DNA of 64,000 bases from Methylocystis echinoides (GTDB lineage: Bacteria > Pseudomonadota > Alphaproteobacteria > Rhizobiales > Beijerinckiaceae). Made by a program: the position numbers and the translations under genes. Within the stretch, counting starts at the first letter, position 1; every line of letters starts with the position of its first letter. The notes under the pieces are model-generated. The model was not told where the DNA came from, searched no databases, and was given only the letters and a program-made list of their open reading frames with translations. Where the stretch lies: contig NZ_CP156084.1 in assembly GCF_040687965.1 (NCBI RefSeq), positions 2,480,501-2,544,500 on the forward strand, written 5' to 3'. Shown here piece after piece: positions 20,979-29,722 of the stretch.

Positions 20979-21380
20979 TTACTGTCGGTCCGCCGCGTAC
21001 AGAGCGCAGCTTTCGCCAAATTCGCCCAAGCCGTTTTCCAGATAGGAGGCGAGCAAGGGCAATCCCAGAAGGTAAGCAGCTGTCGGTCCCTCGCGCCGCG
21101 CCCGCGCTTCGCCAAGCGCATCGTCCCATTCGTCCGCTGAAAAGTCACCGCGTCCGACCCAGGCGAGAGCGACAAGCTCGGCTTGCTCTTCCTCGTCCAT
21201 GCCGTCGATAAAGGACGTGATTTCCGTCCGCACCGTATCGAAGGCGTCCTCGGTCAGAACGCTGACGAAACGATCGTCCGTCGGGTTGGAGGCGTCGGCG
21301 TCGATCCCTTCGTCCTCGCTCTCGAGCTCCCGCGCCTTCACGACGATGAAGCAGACTTTGTCCGTATTGATGGTCGGCAT
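20979..21380 (-). CDS. DUF3775 domain protein
   Basis: A 133-aa acidic cytosolic protein of the family common in Rhizobiales and other alphaproteobacteria. The recognisable core is DEEEQAELVALAWVGRGDFSADEWDDAL followed by YLLGLPLLASYLENGLGEFGESC. No enzymatic motif is seen and the function is unknown. The start at 21380 is supported by a strong GGGAGGAGG ribosome-binding site. It is divergent from alanine dehydrogenase. Confidence 0.75.
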   Translation of the reverse strand: MPTINTDKVCFIVVKARELESEDEGIDADASNPTDDRFVSVLTEDAFDTVRTEITSFIDGMDEEEQAELVALAWVGRGDFSADEWDDALGEARARREGPTAAYLLGLPLLASYLENGLGEFGESCALYAADRQ

Positions 21381-21503
21381 GAGCCTCCTCCCAATGCGCT
21401 GGCTTCGGCTTCGCGGTCGCACTTGTCCGGCGCCGCCGCCCCTTTCATATAAAGACAGCAAACAAGTTTCGAAGGGCTCGTAGAAGACGATTGGGAGCGG
21501 CAA

Positions 21504-22616
21504 ATGCGGGTCGGCGCGCCGAGAGAGATCAAGAACAACGAATTTCGCGTGGGACTCACCCCGTCTTCAATCGCCGAACTGTCTCACGCCGGCCATCAAA
21601 CATTCGTGGAAAAGGGCGCTGGAGAAGGCGCCGGCGTCTCCGATGCAGAGTATCTCGCCGTGGGCGCGACGCTTGTCGAGGCGGCCGCCGAGCTCTACGA
21701 ACGCGCCGATCTCGTCGTCAAGGTGAAGGAGCCGCAGCCCGAGGAAATACGCTTACTGCGTCCCGAGCAGGTCCTTTTTACTTACCTTCATCTTGCAGCG
21801 AGCGCGGATTTGACCCGCGCGCTCATGGCCAGCGGCGCGCATTGCATCGCCTATGAGACGGTGACGTCGCCCAATGGCGGCCTGCCGCTGCTCGCGCCCA
21901 TGTCGGAGATCGCCGGGCGTTTGGCGCCCCAGATGGGCGCTCGCTTCCTCGAGCGACAAGAGGGCGGCAGGGGCGTCTTGCTTTCGGGCGCGCCCGGCGT
22001 GCCGCCAGCCGAGGTCTTGATTCTGGGCGCCGGCAGCGTCGGCGCGCAGGCGGCGGCGATCGCCATGGGCATGGGCGCGAATGTGCTGGCCGCCGACCGC
22101 AACACTGACGCGTTGCGCCGCCTGTCCGCGACGCTCGGCCCGGCAATTAGAACAATCTATTCCACGAAGACCTCCATCGCCGAGTCGATCCGTCGCGCCG
22201 ACGTCGTCATCTGCGCGGCGCTGACGCCCGGAGCGCGCGCGCCCATCCTCGTCACAAGAGACATGCTGAAGACGATGAAGCGTGGCGCGGTGATCGTCGA
22301 TGTGGCGATTGACCAGGGCGGCTGTTGCGAAACGTCGCGGCCGACGAGTCATTCGGACCCCGTCTATACTGTCGACGGCGTGTTGCACTACTGCGTGACA
22401 AATATGCCAGGCGTCGTGCCGCGCACATCGACCTTCGCGTTGAACAATGCAACGCTGCCCTTTGTCCTCGCTCTCGCCAACAAGGGTTGGCGCAAAGCGT
22501 TGAAGGACGATCCATACTTGCGCGCTGGCCTCGAGATCAGCGCCGGCGCTGTCGTGTCCGCGCCAGTCGCGGCGGCGCACGGCCTTAGTTTTACATTGAA
22601 CGACGATGTTAAATAA
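21504..22616 (+). CDS. ald: Alanine dehydrogenase
   Basis: A 370-aa NAD-dependent enzyme interconverting alanine and pyruvate plus ammonia. The signature start MRVGAPREIKNNEFRVGLTP is present, with the substrate-binding Lys in VVKVKEPQ, the Rossmann motif LILGAGSVGAQAA, and VIVDVAIDQGGCCETSRPTSHSDP which carries the catalytic Asp region. Length is normal. In methanotrophs and related bacteria it serves ammonium assimilation; here that is a suggestion only. The CtrA-type TTAA array for ftcR begins within its last codons. Confidence 0.95.
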   Translation: MRVGAPREIKNNEFRVGLTPSSIAELSHAGHQTFVEKGAGEGAGVSDAEYLAVGATLVEAAAELYERADLVVKVKEPQPEEIRLLRPEQVLFTYLHLAASADLTRALMASGAHCIAYETVTSPNGGLPLLAPMSEIAGRLAPQMGARFLERQEGGRGVLLSGAPGVPPAEVLILGAGSVGAQAAAIAMGMGANVLAADRNTDALRRLSATLGPAIRTIYSTKTSIAESIRRADVVICAALTPGARAPILVTRDMLKTMKRGAVIVDVAIDQGGCCETSRPTSHSDPVYTVDGVLHYCVTNMPGVVPRTSTFALNNATLPFVLALANKGWRKALKDDPYLRAGLEISAGAVVSAPVAAAHGLSFTLNDDVK

Positions 22617-22633
22617 GGTTAATAAAGTGTTAA
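22609..22633 (+). promoter_or_regulatory. CtrA-type TTAA array upstream of ftcR
   Basis: Three TTAA tetramers occur at 22609-22612, 22619-22622 and 22630-22633. The last two are separated by 7 bases, matching the full CtrA consensus TTAA-N7-TTAA; the first pair has a 6-base gap. The array lies 155-180 bases before the ftcR start and overlaps the ald 3' end. The remaining gap to 22788 is AT-richer than the surroundings and holds no credible gene. Confidence 0.6.
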
Positions 22634-22788
22634 AGGTTGACAATTGACTGTCTTGAAAGAGAAACAACTATAAATCATCGGCGCGTCTACTATCAGTATT
22701 CAGTTGACCCCGAGGACCGCCGGATTTTAACTGAGGTTACCGGCCGATTCGACGCGGCGTCTCGACATTCCCCATCAGGAGGCACAGC

Positions 22789-23496
22789 ATGTTCATCATC
22801 GTCGATGAGCGCGATCTCGTAACGAGTGGATACGCCAGCCGATTTGGTCAGGAAGGCATCGCCTCGACGGGGTTTCGCCCCGGCCAGTTCCGGGATTGGG
22901 TCGCTTCCGCTGTCGAAGGCGACGTCCAGGCGATCGAGGCTTTTCTTATCGGCGAATGTCCAGAGCGCGAAGAGATTCCGCGTCTCATTCGCCGCCGCTC
23001 ACAGGCGCCCGTCATCGCCATGAATGACGCGCCATCACTCGAGCAGACTCTCGGCCTGTTCAGCGCGGGCGTCGACGACGTCGTCCGCAAGCCGGTGCAT
23101 GTGCGTGAGATATTGGCCCGCGTGAACGCGATCCGCCGACGCGCCGAGGCGCGCCAGGAATGTGCGACGGTGGGCGGCATCCAGGTGTTTTTCAACGGCA
23201 GCGATCCAATCGTCAACGGCGAAGTTTTGTCCCTTCCGCGCCGGGAGCGGCGCATCCTGGAATATCTTCTCGTCAATCGGGGACGCCGGTTGACGAAGTC
23301 GCAGATCTTCAACGCCGTCTATGGTCTCTTCGACGATGACGTTGAAGAAAACGTCATCGAAAGCCACATCAGCAAGCTGCGCAAAAAACTTCGCGCGCGG
23401 CTCGGTTACGATCCAATCGACTCTCAGCGCTTCCTTGGCTATCTCCTCGTCGCGCCGCCAGCCGGCGAATCGCAGCATTTGCGCGCCGCCAGCTGA
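22789..23496 (+). CDS. ftcR: Flagellar transcriptional regulator FtcR (OmpR-type, Rem family)
   Basis: A 235-aa two-domain regulator closely resembling Brucella FtcR and Sinorhizobium Rem, which switch on flagellar genes. The receiver-like domain begins [11 protein letters not shown] and keeps the Lys of VVRKPVH, but no Asp is evident at the usual phosphorylation site, as is typical of this atypical family. The C-terminal winged helix contains [26 protein letters not shown] and [23 protein letters not shown] ribosome-binding site precedes the ATG. It sits at the head of the flagellar locus under a CtrA-type box and faces the flgE operon about 11 kb away. Confidence 0.92.
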   Translation: MFIIVDERDLVTSGYASRFGQEGIASTGFRPGQFRDWVASAVEGDVQAIEAFLIGECPEREEIPRLIRRRSQAPVIAMNDAPSLEQTLGLFSAGVDDVVRKPVHVREILARVNAIRRRAEARQECATVGGIQVFFNGSDPIVNGEVLSLPRRERRILEYLLVNRGRRLTKSQIFNAVYGLFDDDVEENVIESHISKLRKKLRARLGYDPIDSQRFLGYLLVAPPAGESQHLRAAS

Positions 23497-23572
23497 CGGT
23501 CCGCACGAAACGCAACCAATTTTTCAGCGCGACGGACATATCCTGCTTTTGCTCTTGTTGGCGAAGCAAGTC

Positions 23573-23971
23573 ATGGTCGCGTTTGTCAGTGTCCTCATCG
23601 AAGTCGAAAGACGCTCCGAAGAAGTCCAGCGGCCCTTTACGCCGCTGCATGTCGGTTTTACCGAGCCGCTTCCGCCCTTCGAGGCGAATGCAAGGGCGGC
23701 GCGGCAGGTCATCGCCGCCTACCGGCGCTTTCAGCAGGAGCAGCCGCCCGCGCCGGCAGGGCGCGCCGTCGACGACCCGTTTCCCGAACTCTTGTCGCAG
23801 GCGCGACATTCAGCGCGTGATCTGAAGTCTTTGCGTCGGCGCCTGGCCTGGCGCCTGCACCCGGACCGAGGCGCCGCGACAGACGATACGCCGTCGCTGT
23901 CGTTGTCGGAGATCAACGCCACGATCGATGCGGCCCTCGCGCGCTGTTCTTCTAGCGGGCGGCGGGAATAA
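23573..23971 (+). CDS. Hypothetical protein with J-domain-like C-terminus
   Basis: A 132-aa ORF starting at ATG 23573; in-frame upstream starts are possible. The N-terminal half contains FTPLHVGFTEPLPPFEANARAARQVIAAYRRF. The C-terminal half contains LRRRLAWRLHPDRG, resembling J-domain helix II plus the HPD tripeptide, followed by a helix (LSEINATIDAALAR) like helix III. It may be a degenerate J-domain protein. It sits in the flagellar locus and overlaps the 3' end of the convergent gene. Function unknown. Confidence 0.55.
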   Translation: MVAFVSVLIEVERRSEEVQRPFTPLHVGFTEPLPPFEANARAARQVIAAYRRFQQEQPPAPAGRAVDDPFPELLSQARHSARDLKSLRRRLAWRLHPDRGAATDDTPSLSLSEINATIDAALARCSSSGRRE

Positions 23972-24398
23972 CGCCCGCTTCCGTTACAAGCGCCCATTTA
24001 TCCCCACGTCGCTCGATGGCGATGACGCTGCCGAGCCCGGGGACGCCGCCGCCGGGCGTGACGCGCATAATGCGGCCCTGAGGCAAGCGGACGAGCGCCC
24101 AATCGCGCGACGCTTCGAGAATCTCATAGTTAGTCGGCGCTCGGCGTGGATCGCTCTTTGCGGTCGAGCCGACCGGCATGTAGTCGACGCCTGGCGTGGC
24201 CCGCTGACGCGAGGCCACATGCGTTGCGGGCCTCGCGTAAATAGCAAGATGTTCGATGCCGTTGATTCGTGGCTCCGCCTTGTCATCGGACATCATGTGA
24301 GCGGCGAAGCCGATGCTGCTCGTCGCGAGCGCCAGACCGGTCAATCTCAGGCCGGTCTCCCAAGGATCGATCTTCGGTAATTGCGGGGCGCGCATCAC
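23952..24398 (-). CDS. Hypothetical membrane-anchored protein of the flagellar locus
   Basis: A 148-aa protein with one hydrophobic segment near residues 15-33 (GLRLTGLALATSSIGFAAHMM) and a basic, Pro-rich extracytoplasmic part. The C-terminal portion DWALVRLPQGRIMRVTPGGGVPGLGSVIAIERRGDKWALVT resembles small beta-rich domains found in pilus- or flagellum-associated assembly proteins, but no family is assigned. It is convergent with the J-like ORF (20-base overlap) and divergent from the 24560 gene. Confidence 0.6.
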   Translation of the reverse strand: MMRAPQLPKIDPWETGLRLTGLALATSSIGFAAHMMSDDKAEPRINGIEHLAIYARPATHVASRQRATPGVDYMPVGSTAKSDPRRAPTNYEILEASRDWALVRLPQGRIMRVTPGGGVPGLGSVIAIERRGDKWALVTEAGVIPAAR

Positions 24399-24448
24399 TC
24401 GTTCCAGAATTCAAGTTCTCTTCGCTCAGCGTATGTTTCCCATAATGT

Positions 24449-24464
24449 GTGAAACTGGTTTCAC
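24449..24464. promoter_or_regulatory. Inverted repeat, candidate operator
   Basis: GTGAAAC-TG-GTTTCAC is a perfect 7-bp inverted repeat with a 2-base spacer in the 161-base gap between two divergent hypothetical genes of the flagellar locus. Size and symmetry fit a homodimeric regulator site. It lies about 95 bases before the 24560 ATG. The protein that would bind is unknown. Confidence 0.5.
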
Positions 24465-24559
24465 GCCGTGGAGAGGAGTAAATGAGGTATTAAACTCTGC
24501 AAGTCTCATGAAAGCTTCGGCAGCTAGCGTATGACTGCAAGGAAACGAGAGGCTGCTAA

Positions 24560-24829
24560 ATGAATCCCTTGACGCAACTCGACCAGCTCCGCCGCCAGAT
24601 GGCCGAAGAACTAACCCAGATTCCGCAATATCGCGCTCTGAAAGCCACGGAGCGTTTCATTGCGGATCTTTCCGCAATCTACGAAGGACCGAGCGAGGCG
24701 CACGCGCCCAGAAGCGACGAGCCCAATCGTAAAATCGCGCAGGCGATCGAAAACCACCTGAAAGGCGAAGCGAGCGCGGCGTCGATCGTCAAGAATGGCA
24801 GCTATCTGCCGGTCCACCGCGTCGCCTGA
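24560..24829 (+). CDS. Small hypothetical protein
   Basis: An 89-aa soluble protein, predicted mainly helical (LTQLDQLRRQMAEELTQIPQYRALKATERFIADL). No family is recognised and there is no signal peptide. Codon use fits the region. It follows a palindromic element and is convergent with the FliL-like gene. It may relate to motility by location alone. Confidence 0.6.
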   Translation: MNPLTQLDQLRRQMAEELTQIPQYRALKATERFIADLSAIYEGPSEAHAPRSDEPNRKIAQAIENHLKGEASAASIVKNGSYLPVHRVA

Positions 24830-24873
24830 ACACTGTGCGCGCGGCCGGTGAAGGCCGCGCGCCAGTCAGTGTT
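24829..24873. terminator. Long bidirectional hairpin between convergent genes
   Basis: A 10-bp GC stem (24837-24846 with 24853-24862, loop GGTGAA) is extended by an outer 7-bp AACACTG/CAGTGTT stem (24829-24835 with 24867-24873). It covers the whole gap and the stop codon of the minus-strand gene. There is no U tract, so it may act as a barrier or RNA 3'-end stabiliser rather than a classical terminator. Confidence 0.5.
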
Positions 24874-25312
24874 GCATCTCGTCGCGTGGTATGAACGCAA
24901 AGCTTTTTACCAGCGTCTCCTTAATAACATTCTTGCCGGTGCGCTTATTCACATTGGCGGTGATGCGGCTCGTCAAGACGGCGAGATCGGTCTTCTGCAT
25001 CTGTGTAAAGTCGATTTTGTTTTCGGCATAGATCAGACGAAACGCTTCATCCATGAAGTAATTTTCGGGATCGATTTCTCCGTGGCCTTCGGCCTTCGGC
25101 CCGAGCACGCTGAATTCGGCGGAAATATAGCCTTTCAAGACCCCGTCCGCGATGATCGGCACAGTCAACGGCCTGATCCTGCGGCTCTCAAGCTTTTCCT
25201 CATGTGCCGGCTGTGGGGCTGCGACAGGGCGGGATCGCCACGCCGCTGCGCCATAGGCGGCCCCGAGAGTGACGGCGCGGGCCCATACGCCAACAATCAG
25301 CGCTTGCTTCAT
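24866..25312 (-). CDS. FliL-like membrane-anchored flagellar protein
   Basis: A 148-aa protein with an N-terminal hydrophobic anchor (residues about 4-24), a Pro/Ala linker, then a periplasmic domain RRIRPLTVPIIADGVLKGYISAEFSVLG and a C-terminal region with helical character (ADL..LTSRITANVNKRTGKNVIKETLV). The architecture resembles FliL, the flagellar basal-body protein that supports the motor, but identity is not certain. It is the last gene of the flagellar operon and overlaps the FlgN-like gene by 4 bases. Confidence 0.55.
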   Translation of the reverse strand: MKQALIVGVWARAVTLGAAYGAAAWRSRPVAAPQPAHEEKLESRRIRPLTVPIIADGVLKGYISAEFSVLGPKAEGHGEIDPENYFMDEAFRLIYAENKIDFTQMQKTDLAVLTSRITANVNKRTGKNVIKETLVKSFAFIPRDEMQH

Positions 25313-25716
25313 CTCGGCTTCACTCCCCGCGAGCGGATCGAATATGTTCCGTCCGACTCGCTTTCGCGAATATGGTGGACGATCAGGTTGGTGATCTCCT
25401 GCGTCGCCTGCAGGCGGCGCTCGAGAAGCTGCGCATTCTCCGCCAAAAGCCTTTGCAGATCCCTTATTCGGCCGGAAGCGCGTCGCACGGCGTCAGGAGG
25501 GGCGGTTCTCGAGACCTGCAAGAATTCCAGCAGCGCATGCGTCTTGCGCTGATTGAGCGCGTCGAAGTCAAGGCGCTTGCCCTCCTTTAGAACGCCCGTT
25601 TCCACTCTGATGATGTCCTGCAGTCGTCCGATACAGAGGCTGAACGCATCCTCGGGCGCGCCTGCGCTCTCGTTGGGCTGACGTCTATCATCATTGGTGA
25701 GCCGCGGTAGCGTCAT
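25309..25716 (-). CDS. FlgN-like flagellar chaperone
   Basis: A 135-aa helical protein from ATG 25716 (MTLPRLTNDD). Its core FSLCIGRLQDIIRVETGVLKEGKRLDFDALNQRKTHALLEF resembles FlgN-family chaperones, which keep hook-associated proteins FlgK and FlgL soluble before export. The gene lies 8 bases after the flgJ-like gene, in the order seen in other Rhizobiales. The rest is coiled-coil-like. Family assignment is by pattern and context. Confidence 0.65.
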   Translation of the reverse strand: MTLPRLTNDDRRQPNESAGAPEDAFSLCIGRLQDIIRVETGVLKEGKRLDFDALNQRKTHALLEFLQVSRTAPPDAVRRASGRIRDLQRLLAENAQLLERRLQATQEITNLIVHHIRESESDGTYSIRSRGVKPR

Positions 25717-25724
25717 GTCGCTCG

Positions 25725-26171
25725 TCAAATGGGCTTCGAAAGCGGGCTGTTCTCGGCTTCGATGAGCTTGCGCAGTCCAGCGACATCGGCGCGGGCAAGC
25801 TGATAACTGATCTGCTCGGCCATCATCGAACGCCAGATGTCGGCGCCCGCCTCCGTTCCATAGGCGCCGCCGCCGGATTTCGGCAGAATGTTTTCCAGCC
25901 ATCCCTGGAGGAGAAACGCCTCGAATTTTTGCGTGGGGGAAAGCGTCTCCAAGCGCCCGCCAAGGCGCGGCGCGCCGATGTCGTTGGTCGCAACAGATCT
26001 TGTCGACGTCGCGTGGGGCGCCGCGGGAGGCGGGAGCGCGAACGCATGGCCGACGCCGAAAGCCTTTTGGCCCCCGATATCCTCGAGCCGCTTCGTTGCG
26101 ATTCTGAGCTTCTCCGGGTCAGCGGCGCGCGCTACGTCGGTTATGATGTCGGTTGCAGGGAAAATGGACAT
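25725..26171 (-). CDS. Rod-binding protein, FlgJ N-terminal domain (CheL-type)
   Basis: A 148-aa protein with the single FlgJ rod-binding domain: KFEAFLLQGWLENILPKS, then YGTEAGADIWRSMMAEQISYQLARA. The muramidase domain of enterobacterial FlgJ is absent, as normal in alphaproteobacteria, where the protein is often called CheL. It would cap rod assembly in the periplasm. It lies between the FliJ-like and FlgN-like genes in the flagellar operon. Confidence 0.8.
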   Translation of the reverse strand: MSIFPATDIITDVARAADPEKLRIATKRLEDIGGQKAFGVGHAFALPPPAAPHATSTRSVATNDIGAPRLGGRLETLSPTQKFEAFLLQGWLENILPKSGGGAYGTEAGADIWRSMMAEQISYQLARADVAGLRKLIEAENSPLSKPI

Positions 26172-26211
26172 CGCCTTCTCCTTCGCTAGCCGCTATCCTA
26201 TTAATGACGCC

Positions 26212-26592
26212 TTACTCTACACTGACGTCGACGTCGCCGCGTATTGCGGCGGAGCGAAGCAGCGCCTCGGCTTCTTCTCTCTGCGCGCGCTCAGTGGCTT
26301 CCTTGTGCAGTTTTCCCGTCAGTTTTGCGCGCCGTCCATAGTCTCTCGCGCGCGCCTGGGCGTCGGCGAGCGCCGCCTCCGCTTCGCGGCGCGCTTTTGC
26401 AAGTTCAGCGATGTGAGGGAGGATCAGAGAGGGTTCGAGGCGATCGAGAGAGTCGAAAGCGGCGGCCTCCCTCGCCTGGACAGCGGCAAGCTCTCGCTCC
26501 GCCGCCGACAGGCGCATTTGCTGCAAGCGCCACAGCTTGTCGCCGATGCTCTTGGCGCGGGCGAGACGGTCCTTTCGATTCTGCACTTTCAC
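26212..26592 (-). CDS. FliJ-like coiled-coil protein of the export apparatus
   Basis: A 126-aa, almost wholly helical protein rich in Arg, Glu and Ala (RLARAKSIGDKLWRLQQMRL; AELAKARREAEAALADAQAR). Size, charge and position directly after fliR fit the rhizobial FliJ-like component, which would contact the export ATPase. The GTG start at 26592 overlaps the fliR stop (GTGA), indicating coupling. Assignment is by context and pattern, since FliJ proteins diverge strongly. Confidence 0.6.
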   Translation of the reverse strand: MKVQNRKDRLARAKSIGDKLWRLQQMRLSAAERELAAVQAREAAAFDSLDRLEPSLILPHIAELAKARREAEAALADAQARARDYGRRAKLTGKLHKEATERAQREEAEALLRSAAIRGDVDVSVE

Positions 26593-27341
26593 CCCTTGAT
26601 CAGCCAGGCGCCGTAATGGGAGACGAACGCCGAGAAGAAATCCCAGTCGAAAACGAAGAGCGCCGAAACTCCCAGAAAGATCGCCAGCGGACCGGAGACG
26701 AAATATATCTGCAGCTGGGGAGTGAGGCGCGCGAGAAGGCCGAGCGCGACATTGACGACGAGGCCAAATAGCAGGAAAGGACTGCAAATTCTTAACGCCA
26801 GCAAGTGAGATTCCGTCAGGATACGCGACAGCTCCTCGAGAAAGGCGCCGGCGCTCGGCGTCGAGAACAAGGGCGTCGTGTCGTAGGAAAGGTACAGCGC
26901 TCGAATGAGCTCGAGATGAAGATCCGCACAGAAGACGAGCAGGAGGGCGCCAAGAATTACGAAGGAGGAAAGGCTCGGCGTCGGCTCCTGCTCCGTGAGC
27001 GCGGTCCCGAAGATGTTGCCGAGGCCGATCGTCATGGCGACCGTGGTGGAGAGCGTCTCCAAGGCGAAGAAATAGTAGCGCGCGAGCAAGCCGAGCGTGA
27101 CGCCGACGCCAAGCTCTGCGAGGATCGTCGCCAGCAGGCGTTGCGGACCAATTTCCACGAAGGCAGACTGATGTCGCTCGAGAAGCGGCGGGGCGAGGGC
27201 GAGCGTCGCCGCAATAGCCATGTAAAGGCGGAACTGCACGGGGACGCGTTCGCTCGAAAATCCCGGCGCGGTCATGAGGCAACCAGCGACGCGACAGAAC
27301 AGGATGAAAATTGGATAGACGGGAACTGCAAGATCGATCAC
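26589..27341 (-). CDS. fliR: Flagellar export apparatus protein FliR
   Basis: A 250-aa inner-membrane protein with about six hydrophobic segments. The start [29 protein letters not shown] is the standard FliR N-terminus. It forms the export gate of the type III flagellar secretion system with FliP and FliQ. It overlaps flhA by 4 bases upstream. No fliP or flhB lies in the window. Confidence 0.92.
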   Translation of the reverse strand: MIDLAVPVYPIFILFCRVAGCLMTAPGFSSERVPVQFRLYMAIAATLALAPPLLERHQSAFVEIGPQRLLATILAELGVGVTLGLLARYYFFALETLSTTVAMTIGLGNIFGTALTEQEPTPSLSSFVILGALLLVFCADLHLELIRALYLSYDTTPLFSTPSAGAFLEELSRILTESHLLALRICSPFLLFGLVVNVALGLLARLTPQLQIYFVSGPLAIFLGVSALFVFDWDFFSAFVSHYGAWLIKG

Positions 27342-29428
27342 GAAATCGCCCCGACGGACTTTACCTGCACGCCGCCGCCGACCTCCATGTGCGACAAGAC
27401 CGCCTGTGAGGGGAACGGCCGGCTCAGCAAGAGGCGGACATAGGGCCTGGCTTCGGGCGTCGTGAGAACGATGAAGGACTCGCCTCTCTCCATGCGCTCG
27501 CGAATGGCGGCCCCGGCTTCCTGCGAAAATTTTTCGATTTGCGCCGGATCAGCGTCAAAGCCGATTATTTCTCCTTTGGCGTCGCGCTTCATTCTTTCAT
27601 GAAAAAACAGATCCCAGCGTGGTCCGAGGCGCAGGACGCAAAGCACCCCTTCGACCGCGAGGTCGCTGCAAATCTGCGAACCTAGCCGCACGCGCACATG
27701 CTCGACGATCGCCTCGGCCCGCCGGGCAAAGGGCGCAATTTCGGCTATGGCTTCGAGGATCAATTCGAGATTGCGAATAGAAACGCGCTCGGCCAATAAA
27801 AGCTTCAATACGCTTTGCAGCGTCGACTGTGTGATCAGGCTCGGCGCCATATCGTCGACCAGCTTGCGATATTCCGGCTCGAGCCGCTCTATGAGCGCGC
27901 GCATGTCCTTATAGGTCAAGAGCTGCGCCAGGTTATTGCGCAAGGTTTCGGAAACGTGCGTCAGCAGGGCGGAGACGGGATCAATCGGCATATAGCCCAG
28001 TCGTCGGGCCTCTTCGATCATCGCGTCCGGAATCCACATGGCGCGCATGCCGAAGGCGGGATCGGTGGTTTCTTCCCCGGCAAGGTCCGGCGCCGAACCG
28101 CGCCCGAGAATGACGAGTTGACGCTTGAGCTGCAATTCGTTGGTGGCGACCAAGGCTCCCTGGATTCTGATCTGATAATGTTTTGGACGCACGTCGAGGT
28201 CATCCGACAATTTTATGTCCGGAAAGACGAAGCCGTAGTCGCGAGCGAAATTGCGGCGCATGCGTAGCACGCGTTGTCCTAGTTCCGCCTGATAAGGCAG
28301 CAGCCCCGCCCAGAGCTGCTTGCCGAGCAGCAGTTCAACCGGGGCGATGCGGAGGAGATCGCGCGCCGATTCCTTCGCGTCCTGCTTGGCCTGCCGTTCG
28401 AGCGACCGCTCGGTTTCATCCTTGAGAAGACGCGCCTTCTCGGCCTGTTTGGGAATGAGGTAAGCGACAAAGGCCATGACCCCGCCGAGCGCGCCAAACG
28501 GCGCAAGGGGAAGGCCGGGGATAAGAGCGAGAATGAACATCAGCGAAGCGGCGACAAAAAGCGCGCGCGGATACATGCCGAGCTGGCGCAAGATATTCTG
28601 CTCGGCGGAGCCCCTCGTGCCGCCTTTCGAGACGAGGAGGCCGGCGGAAAGCGAGACAATCAGCGCGGGGATTTGCGAGACGAGACCATCGCCGACCGAC
28701 AGCTTAGTGTAAACATCCGCCGCCGACGCGAGGGTCATGCCATGGCGCGTGACGCCAATGATGATTCCGCCGAAAACATTCACGGCGAGAATGATGAGGC
28801 CAGCGATTGCGTCGCCTCGGACGAATTTCGACGCGCCGTCCATCGAGCCAAAGAAGGCGCTTTCCTCTTCGAGTTCACGGCGACACAGCTGCGCTTCACG
28901 TTCGTCGATGAGACCCGCCGAGAGATCGGCGTCGATCGCCATCTGCTTGCCGGGAATGGCGTCCAGCGTGAAACGCGCGCCCACTTCCGCGATACGCGTG
29001 GCGCCCTTGGTGATCACCAGAAAATTCACGGTGACGATGATCGCAAAGACGGTGAGGCCGATCACGAAATCGCCGCTCATCACCAGCCTGGAAAACCCGC
29101 TGATGATGTAGCCCGCGGCCGTTGCGCCCTCCGACCCGTGCGAAAGGATCAGGCGCGTGGTCGCAATGTTGAGCGACAGACGCAAAATCGTCGCGACGAG
29201 AAGAACGGTTGGAAAAGAGGAGAAATCGAGTGGCTTTTGAATCCAGAGCGCCACCATCAGGATCAGCACTGAAAGGCCGATCGAGAAGGCGAGCCCCGCG
29301 TCGAGCAGGAAGGCGGGAATCGGGAGAAAAAATACGCAGAGGATGAAGACGATCGACATGGCGAAGCCAATGTCTTTCGAACTTCCCTCTGCCTGCTTGG
29401 GCCTGCTGGCGCCAGCGACATCCGTCAT
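27338..29428 (-). CDS. flhA: Flagellar export gate protein FlhA
   Basis: The 696-aa length is standard. The N-terminal half has eight hydrophobic segments, with the FHIPEP family region [26 protein letters not shown] between them. The soluble C-terminal half (from about residue 340) is the cytosolic nonameric ring that docks substrate-chaperone complexes. It uses the proton gradient to drive export of flagellar subunits. It overlaps fliR by 4 bases and follows fliQ. Confidence 0.96.
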   Translation of the reverse strand: MTDVAGASRPKQAEGSSKDIGFAMSIVFILCVFFLPIPAFLLDAGLAFSIGLSVLILMVALWIQKPLDFSSFPTVLLVATILRLSLNIATTRLILSHGSEGATAAGYIISGFSRLVMSGDFVIGLTVFAIIVTVNFLVITKGATRIAEVGARFTLDAIPGKQMAIDADLSAGLIDEREAQLCRRELEEESAFFGSMDGASKFVRGDAIAGLIILAVNVFGGIIIGVTRHGMTLASAADVYTKLSVGDGLVSQIPALIVSLSAGLLVSKGGTRGSAEQNILRQLGMYPRALFVAASLMFILALIPGLPLAPFGALGGVMAFVAYLIPKQAEKARLLKDETERSLERQAKQDAKESARDLLRIAPVELLLGKQLWAGLLPYQAELGQRVLRMRRNFARDYGFVFPDIKLSDDLDVRPKHYQIRIQGALVATNELQLKRQLVILGRGSAPDLAGEETTDPAFGMRAMWIPDAMIEEARRLGYMPIDPVSALLTHVSETLRNNLAQLLTYKDMRALIERLEPEYRKLVDDMAPSLITQSTLQSVLKLLLAERVSIRNLELILEAIAEIAPFARRAEAIVEHVRVRLGSQICSDLAVEGVLCVLRLGPRWDLFFHERMKRDAKGEIIGFDADPAQIEKFSQEAGAAIRERMERGESFIVLTTPEARPYVRLLLSRPFPSQAVLSHMEVGGGVQVKSVGAIS

Positions 29429-29453
29429 TCAATGCGCTCCATCGCGCGACGGC

Positions 29454-29720
29454 TCAATAGCCCTTCTCGACCTTCGAATAGGCGAACTGAGCGAGCACGT
29501 TGATTTGTGAACCCACAAACGGGGCTGCGAAGCCGAGGACCGCGATCATGGCCACGATCTTGGGCACGAAGGTTAAGGTCATCTCCTGAACCTGCGTGAG
29601 GGCTTGGAAAAGCGCGACGACGATTCCCACGGCCATGGCGGCGCCCACCAAGGGGCCGGAGACCATCAAAATCGTCACGAGAGTACGATGAATGATTTCG
29701 AGTGCGTCCGCTTCATTCAT
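29454..29720 (-). CDS. fliQ: Flagellar export apparatus protein FliQ
   Basis: An 88-aa protein with two transmembrane helices (residues about 16-40 and 52-75), start MNEADALEIIHRTLVTILMVSGPLVG, and the conserved ALTQVQEMTLTFVPKI loop. It belongs to the FliP-FliQ-FliR gate. Its stop-start spacing to flgD is only 2 bases. Confidence 0.93.
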   Translation of the reverse strand: MNEADALEIIHRTLVTILMVSGPLVGAAMAVGIVVALFQALTQVQEMTLTFVPKIVAMIAVLGFAAPFVGSQINVLAQFAYSKVEKGY

Positions 29721-29722
29721 TG

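Noticed and set aside
22637-22822. 61-codon ORF between ald and ftcR
   Set aside because: No ribosome-binding site or family, and it overlaps the ftcR start in another frame; the gap is better explained as promoter region.
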